8,781 nt of DNA, from NCBI GenBank assembly GCA_016196515.1, contig JACPXN010000043.1:1-8781 (forward strand), read 5' to 3'. Below, piece after piece: positions 5,407-8,781 of the stretch. This DNA comes from Candidatus Omnitrophota bacterium. Lineage in GTDB: Bacteria; Omnitrophota; Gorgyraeia; Zapsychrales; Fredricksoniimonadaceae. Each line of letters opens with the position of its first letter. Position 1 is the stretch's first letter. Under the pieces are notes generated by a model. That model was given only the letters and a program-made list of their open reading frames with translations, made no database searches and had not been told where the DNA came from. The translations under genes and the position numbers were made by a program.

Positions 5407-7236
5407 ATGTCGGTTGAGAAACGTTCGGTCACGCGCTTTGAACTTTTAATGGATGCCGGTTTCGGCGCGCAGAAAGCCGGGGACATCCTGTTGCAGGCCT
5501 TTGTGGGCATGGGCAAATACATCTATGTCGAGCCCATGATCCCGGCCGAGATCAGCCCTCCGGCCAGGACCCGCCCGGCGCTGTCGGGCGTCATCATCCG
5601 CCTGGCGGATTTTGACATCACCAATATCGGCAATGACACCGATTTCATCCTGGCTTCCCATGAGATGGTCCTCGATACGCGTCTCGACGATAAGGAATAC
5701 AATTCCAATTGCCGCATCCTTTTGGACATGGGCGACCGCGAGGCCAACCCGGATTCTTACGAGATGGTGCTCAAACGCTGCACCAATGAGGGGTTGAGCG
5801 TCATTCCTTTTGATGTGGATCCGCCGTCCCAAGTCCTTGTCAAGGAATTGGGCGGCAAGGGCCAGAACCTGTATTACTTGGGGATGCTCAGTTATATCTA
5901 CAACATGGACGAGGAGATCGTCAAACGGGAGATCCAAAAGACATTCGGTAAAAAATTGAACGAAGAGATCTACGCCAAGAACATCACTCTTTTCCATAAC
6001 GGCTATCAACTGGCTAAGGAAAAGGTCTTTTTCACTTATCAGGTCGAGAGCGCCCTGCGTCAGGGCGAGAAGATCCTCATCGACGGCAATACGGCCTTGA
6101 GCATGGGCATCATCGACGCGGGGATCAAATTTTTTTCCGGTTACCCCATCACGCCCGCTTCCTCCATCATGCATACGCTGGCCAGGGTATTTGCGTCTTA
6201 CGGCGGCATGGTGCACCAGGCCGAAGATGAGATCGCGGCCATCGGCACGGCCATCGGTTCGTATTACGGCGGCGTTCCGGCGGTCACGTGCACGTCCGGT
6301 CCGGGCCTGTCGCTCAAGCAGGAATTCATCGGTTATGCCCAGGTGGCGGAGATCCCCATTATTGTGATCGATGCCCAGCGTTCCGGCCCTTCAACGGGCA
6401 TGCCGACCAAAACCGAGCAATCGGACCTGCCGGCGGTGATCTTCGGCAGTCACGGCGATTACACCAAAATCGTCATCAGCGTTGCCAATGTCATTGATTG
6501 TTTTTATGCTCCCCACATCGCCCGGTACCTGGCTGAAAAGTTGCGTTTGCCGGTTTTTATCATGAGCGATTTTCAGACGGCCAACAGTTATAAGGTCATC
6601 ACCAAGCCCCAGGTCGTTGAAATGAACAATGTGGATGATATCCCTGATTTCATTCTGGAGCGTTTCCATATGGACCGTTTGCCCAAAGAGATCGAGATGG
6701 TTCACACCTCGCAGTCCGTGCCCGGTACCGAGGCCGGCATGTGCAGGGTCACGGGCCTGAATACGGACGCCAAGGGCCATGTGAATTATTATTCCGGCAC
6801 CAATCAGCGTTCGCACCGGGTCCGCAATGAAAAGGTCCATCACGTCCGCCGGGCCCTGGTCAAGCCGGAGATGTTCGGGTCCGATTCCGGCGATCTTCTG
6901 GTGGTGGGCTGGGGTTCGACCCGCGGCGCTGTCGAGGAGGCCGTGTCCCTGTGCAAAAAGGAAGGGATCAAGGCGGCAGGCATGCACCTGCGCATCGTTT
7001 ATCCTCTGCCGCTTATTCTCAAGGATATTTTTGCCAAATATAAGAAGATCGTGACCGTGGAGGTCGCTTATGGCGACGCGCTTAAAGCCTCGCCCTTGGC
7101 GATGCTGTTGCGCTGTGAAACACTTTTTGACGTTCAGCCGATGATCGCCGAGGCCACGGGCCGTCCCATACGCCCGAAGATCATTGTCAATAGAGTGAAG
7201 GAGACGCTTTCATGTCAGTTGTCCTTAAAGACCTGA
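5407..7236 (+). CDS. korA: 2-oxoacid:ferredoxin oxidoreductase, fused gamma-alpha subunit
   Basis: Subunit of a CoA-dependent 2-oxoacid (probably 2-oxoglutarate) ferredoxin oxidoreductase. 609 residues. Residues 1 to about 205 form the gamma domain (GFGAQKAGDILLQAF at 18-32). From about 222 the alpha pyrimidine-binding domain begins: IDAGIKFFSGYPITPAS with Y246 starting YPITP, QAEDEIAAIGTAIG at 271-284, TSGPGLSLKQE at 296-306 and GPSTGMPTKTEQSDL at 327-341. A TGLNTDAKGH segment (449-458) is followed by the C-terminal transketolase-like domain (LLVVGWGSTRGAVEEAV). The gamma-alpha fusion is the known two-subunit architecture, as in Sulfolobus and Mycobacterium enzymes. Its last 25 bases overlap korB. 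No ferredoxin-like delta subunit is encoded here. Substrate (2-oxoglutarate, pyruvate or branched 2-oxoacid) cannot be fixed from motifs, so the kor name is the best guess. Confidence 0.95.
   Translation: MSVEKRSVTRFELLMDAGFGAQKAGDILLQAFVGMGKYIYVEPMIPAEISPPARTRPALSGVIIRLADFDITNIGNDTDFILASHEMVLDTRLDDKEYNSNCRILLDMGDREANPDSYEMVLKRCTNEGLSVIPFDVDPPSQVLVKELGGKGQNLYYLGMLSYIYNMDEEIVKREIQKTFGKKLNEEIYAKNITLFHNGYQLAKEKVFFTYQVESALRQGEKILIDGNTALSMGIIDAGIKFFSGYPITPASSIMHTLARVFASYGGMVHQAEDEIAAIGTAIGSYYGGVPAVTCTSGPGLSLKQEFIGYAQVAEIPIIVIDAQRSGPSTGMPTKTEQSDLPAVIFGSHGDYTKIVISVANVIDCFYAPHIARYLAEKLRLPVFIMSDFQTANSYKVITKPQVVEMNNVDDIPDFILERFHMDRLPKEIEMVHTSQSVPGTEAGMCRVTGLNTDAKGHVNYYSGTNQRSHRVRNEKVHHVRRALVKPEMFGSDSGDLLVVGWGSTRGAVEEAVSLCKKEGIKAAGMHLRIVYPLPLILKDIFAKYKKIVTVEVAYGDALKASPLAMLLRCETLFDVQPMIAEATGRPIRPKIIVNRVKETLSCQLSLKT
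7198..7203 (+). promoter_or_regulatory. Ribosome binding site of korB within korA
   Basis: AAGGAG eight bases before the korB ATG at 7212, inside the korA coding sequence. It supports the overlapping start, which lies 25 bases before the end of korA. Confidence 0.7.
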
Positions 7237-8099
7237 ATACGGAAAACCCGCGCTGGTGCGTGGGCTGCGGGGATTTCGGCATCATCATGGGGCTGAAACG
7301 TTTTATCGTCGATCGCCAGTTACAGCCGGCGGCCACGGTCAATGTGTCCGGGATCGGATGTTCCGGCCGCGCCCCGAATTATTTTAATACCTATGGCGTG
7401 CACGCGATCCACGGCCGTCCCATCACCGTGGCTTTGGGTCTGGCTTTGACCCGTCCGGACCTGAATGTGTTCGTGCATTCCGGTGACGGGGACGCTTTGA
7501 GCATCGGCGGTAACCATCTCATGCACGGGATCAACAAGAACTTCAAATGCGTGTTTCTGCTCTACGACAATGAACTCTACGCTTTGACCAAGAACCAGAC
7601 GTCCCCGACGACGCGCAAAGACCATGTCACCAACACCCAGCCGCAGGGCAGTTTCCTGCAGCCGATCAACCCTTTGACCGTGGCCTTAGGGTTAGGAGGA
7701 TCATTCGTGGCCAGCACTGCGGACTGGATCCCGGACCATTTGACCGCCACGATGAAGGCGGCGTTCGACCATCCGGGCTTTGCGTTTGTGCACATTTCCC
7801 AGCGCTGCCCGCATTTTGACCCGGAAAATTTTGACCACAAGACATCCACATGGTTTTCTTTTTTAAAACATGACAAGGGCATTGCCCCGGACAAGCGCAT
7901 CGCGCCCAAGACCGAAGTCGTCGCGCATGACCCGTCGGACTTGGTCGCGGCGTTCAAATACGCTTTTGCGCAACGCCGTTATTTTGGTTTGTTCTACCAA
8001 AATACGGCCAAGCCCCGTTATGACCGGATCCTGCGCGATCTGGTCGCCAAGGCCGAACAAAAACCCCGCTCCAAAATATTGGACCATTATCTCATCTGA
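7212..8099 (+). CDS. korB: 2-oxoacid:ferredoxin oxidoreductase, beta subunit
   Basis: Thiamine-diphosphate and [4Fe-4S] catalytic subunit, partner of the fused gamma-alpha chain; decarboxylates the 2-oxoacid and passes electrons to ferredoxin. 295 residues. Cluster ligands expected for the family are all present: C16 and C19 in RWCVGCGDFG, C50 in SGIGCSGR, and C199 in ISQRCPHF. The TPP motif is HSGDGDALSIGGNH (89-102) with DNELYALTKNQTSPTT (119-134) following. YGVHAIHGRP is also typical. Start ATG 7212 with AAGGAG eight bases upstream. The stop TGA overlaps the ATG of the thioredoxin reductase by one base (TGATG), so the three genes are one transcriptional and translational unit. Confidence 0.96.
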   Translation: MSVVLKDLNTENPRWCVGCGDFGIIMGLKRFIVDRQLQPAATVNVSGIGCSGRAPNYFNTYGVHAIHGRPITVALGLALTRPDLNVFVHSGDGDALSIGGNHLMHGINKNFKCVFLLYDNELYALTKNQTSPTTRKDHVTNTQPQGSFLQPINPLTVALGLGGSFVASTADWIPDHLTATMKAAFDHPGFAFVHISQRCPHFDPENFDHKTSTWFSFLKHDKGIAPDKRIAPKTEVVAHDPSDLVAAFKYAFAQRRYFGLFYQNTAKPRYDRILRDLVAKAEQKPRSKILDHYLI

Positions 8100-8781
8100 T
8101 GGAAGACCTCATTATCGTTGGTTCGGGCCCCGCGGGACACACAGCCGCGATCTACGCGGCGAGGGCCGCTTTGAAGCCCCTGATGTTTGAGGGTCTGTTG
8201 GCCGGCGGCGTTGCGGCCGGGGGGCAATTGACCATCACCACCGACGTCGAGAATTATCCCGGTTTCCAGGCCATCGCGGGCCCCAAACTCATGGACCTCA
8301 TGCGGGAGCAAAGTTTGCATTGCGGGACGCGCATCCTGACCCAGACCGTGGACCGCGTGGACCTTTCCCAACGGCCTTTCAAGGTGTTTGTCGGCGATAA
8401 GGTCCATGAAGCCAGGGCGCTCATCATCTCCACCGGCGCCGCGGCCAAGCGCATGAATCTGCCCGGGGAAGAACGGCTGTGGCAAAAGGGGATCTCCGCC
8501 TGCGCGGTTTGCGACGGGGCTTTGCCGGTTTTTCGTAACAAGGTCCTGGCTGTCATCGGGGGCGGGGACTCGGCCGTCGAAGAAAGCACTTATCTGACCA
8601 AGTTCGCTTCCCAAGTCCTGATGATCGTGCGCCGCGATGTTCTGCGCGCCGCCAGGGTGATGCAGGAACGCGCCAAGAATAATCCCAAGATTAAAATACT
8701 TTTTAACACCGTTCCTGTTGAAATTTTGGGGGACAAGACAGTGACAGGCCTTAAGGTCAAAAATTCAACGACGGGTGGTGA
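8099..8781 (+). CDS. trxB: Thioredoxin reductase (3' end beyond window)
   Basis: FAD-dependent pyridine-nucleotide disulfide oxidoreductase reducing thioredoxin. 227 residues are visible of a family length around 310-330, and the frame stays open to the window end. Features in order: FAD-binding IIVGSGPAGHTAAIYAARA (5-23); AAGGQLTITTDVENYPGF; redox-active SACAVCDGAL with C135 and C138, the same positions as E. coli TrxB; NADPH-binding GGGDSAVEE; and VRRDVLRAARVMQERAKNNP. In this last motif the usual HRRxxxR reads VRRxxxR: the histidine is replaced by valine while the arginines are kept, so NADPH is still likely. The start overlaps the korB stop by one base. Coupling to KorAB suggests shared redox function, but that is inference. 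Confidence 0.95.
   Translation, partial: MEDLIIVGSGPAGHTAAIYAARAALKPLMFEGLLAGGVAAGGQLTITTDVENYPGFQAIAGPKLMDLMREQSLHCGTRILTQTVDRVDLSQRPFKVFVGDKVHEARALIISTGAAAKRMNLPGEERLWQKGISACAVCDGALPVFRNKVLAVIGGGDSAVEESTYLTKFASQVLMIVRRDVLRAARVMQERAKNNPKIKILFNTVPVEILGDKTVTGLKVKNSTTGG

Noticed and set aside
5446..6216. 256-codon open frame on the minus strand
   Set aside because: It is antisense to korA, whose protein is unmistakable; the translation is His/Arg/Val/Asp-rich in the way expected of a shadow frame in GC-rich DNA.
1..8781. CRISPR array, tRNA or rRNA gene
   Set aside because: No regularly spaced repeats, cloverleaf-like segments or rRNA core sequences were seen; the window is nearly all protein-coding.

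Overview
The window reads as ordinary bacterial chromosome with dense coding and short intergenic gaps. It probably comes from an uncultivated, anaerobic or microaerophilic lineage. Pointers to this are a two-subunit ferredoxin-type 2-oxoacid oxidoreductase, radical-SAM and Fe-S enzymes (ThiC, BioB), likely leaderless promoters, and a GC-rich palindrome read in frame inside a gene end, a habit I associate from memory with candidate phyla such as Omnitrophota and the CPR. The taxonomic guess is weak and is inference.

Layout: (1) 2-1171 (+), the 3' part of thiC (thiamine pyrimidine synthase). (2) 1168-3003 (-), a convergent gene for a 611-residue protein I cannot assign to a named family; it has a GGIGT/GTGWATPFLLCPEA region resembling flavin TIM barrels, a cysteine-rich segment and a helical C-terminus. 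(3) 3004-3299, the only sizeable gap; it holds back-to-back promoter-like sequences, a 42-codon ORF that may be a gene remnant, and a perfect extended -10 (TGATATAAT) just before the next ATG. (4) 3300-4203 (+), a two-gene module of a small DUF6922-like protein and an AbiEii-type nucleotidyltransferase (toxin-antitoxin-like), overlapping and apparently translationally coupled, and visibly more AT-rich than its flanks. (5) 4227-5336 (+), bioB (biotin synthase) with every key cysteine, ending in a palindromic repeat. (6) 5407-8781 (+), an operon of korA (fused gamma-alpha), korB (beta) and a thioredoxin reductase that runs off the window, with overlapping junctions.

Functionally, thiC and bioB each make a cofactor precursor or cofactor (thiamine pyrimidine, biotin). 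The Kor enzyme uses thiamine diphosphate and Fe-S clusters to decarboxylate a 2-oxoacid to acyl-CoA with reduced ferredoxin, and the thioredoxin reductase handles thiol redox. The link between ThiC and the TPP-dependent Kor is thematic only; they are not one operon. The most unusual items are the uncharacterised 611-residue protein, the leaderless toxin-antitoxin-like module placed in front of bioB, and the palindromic insertion in bioB.
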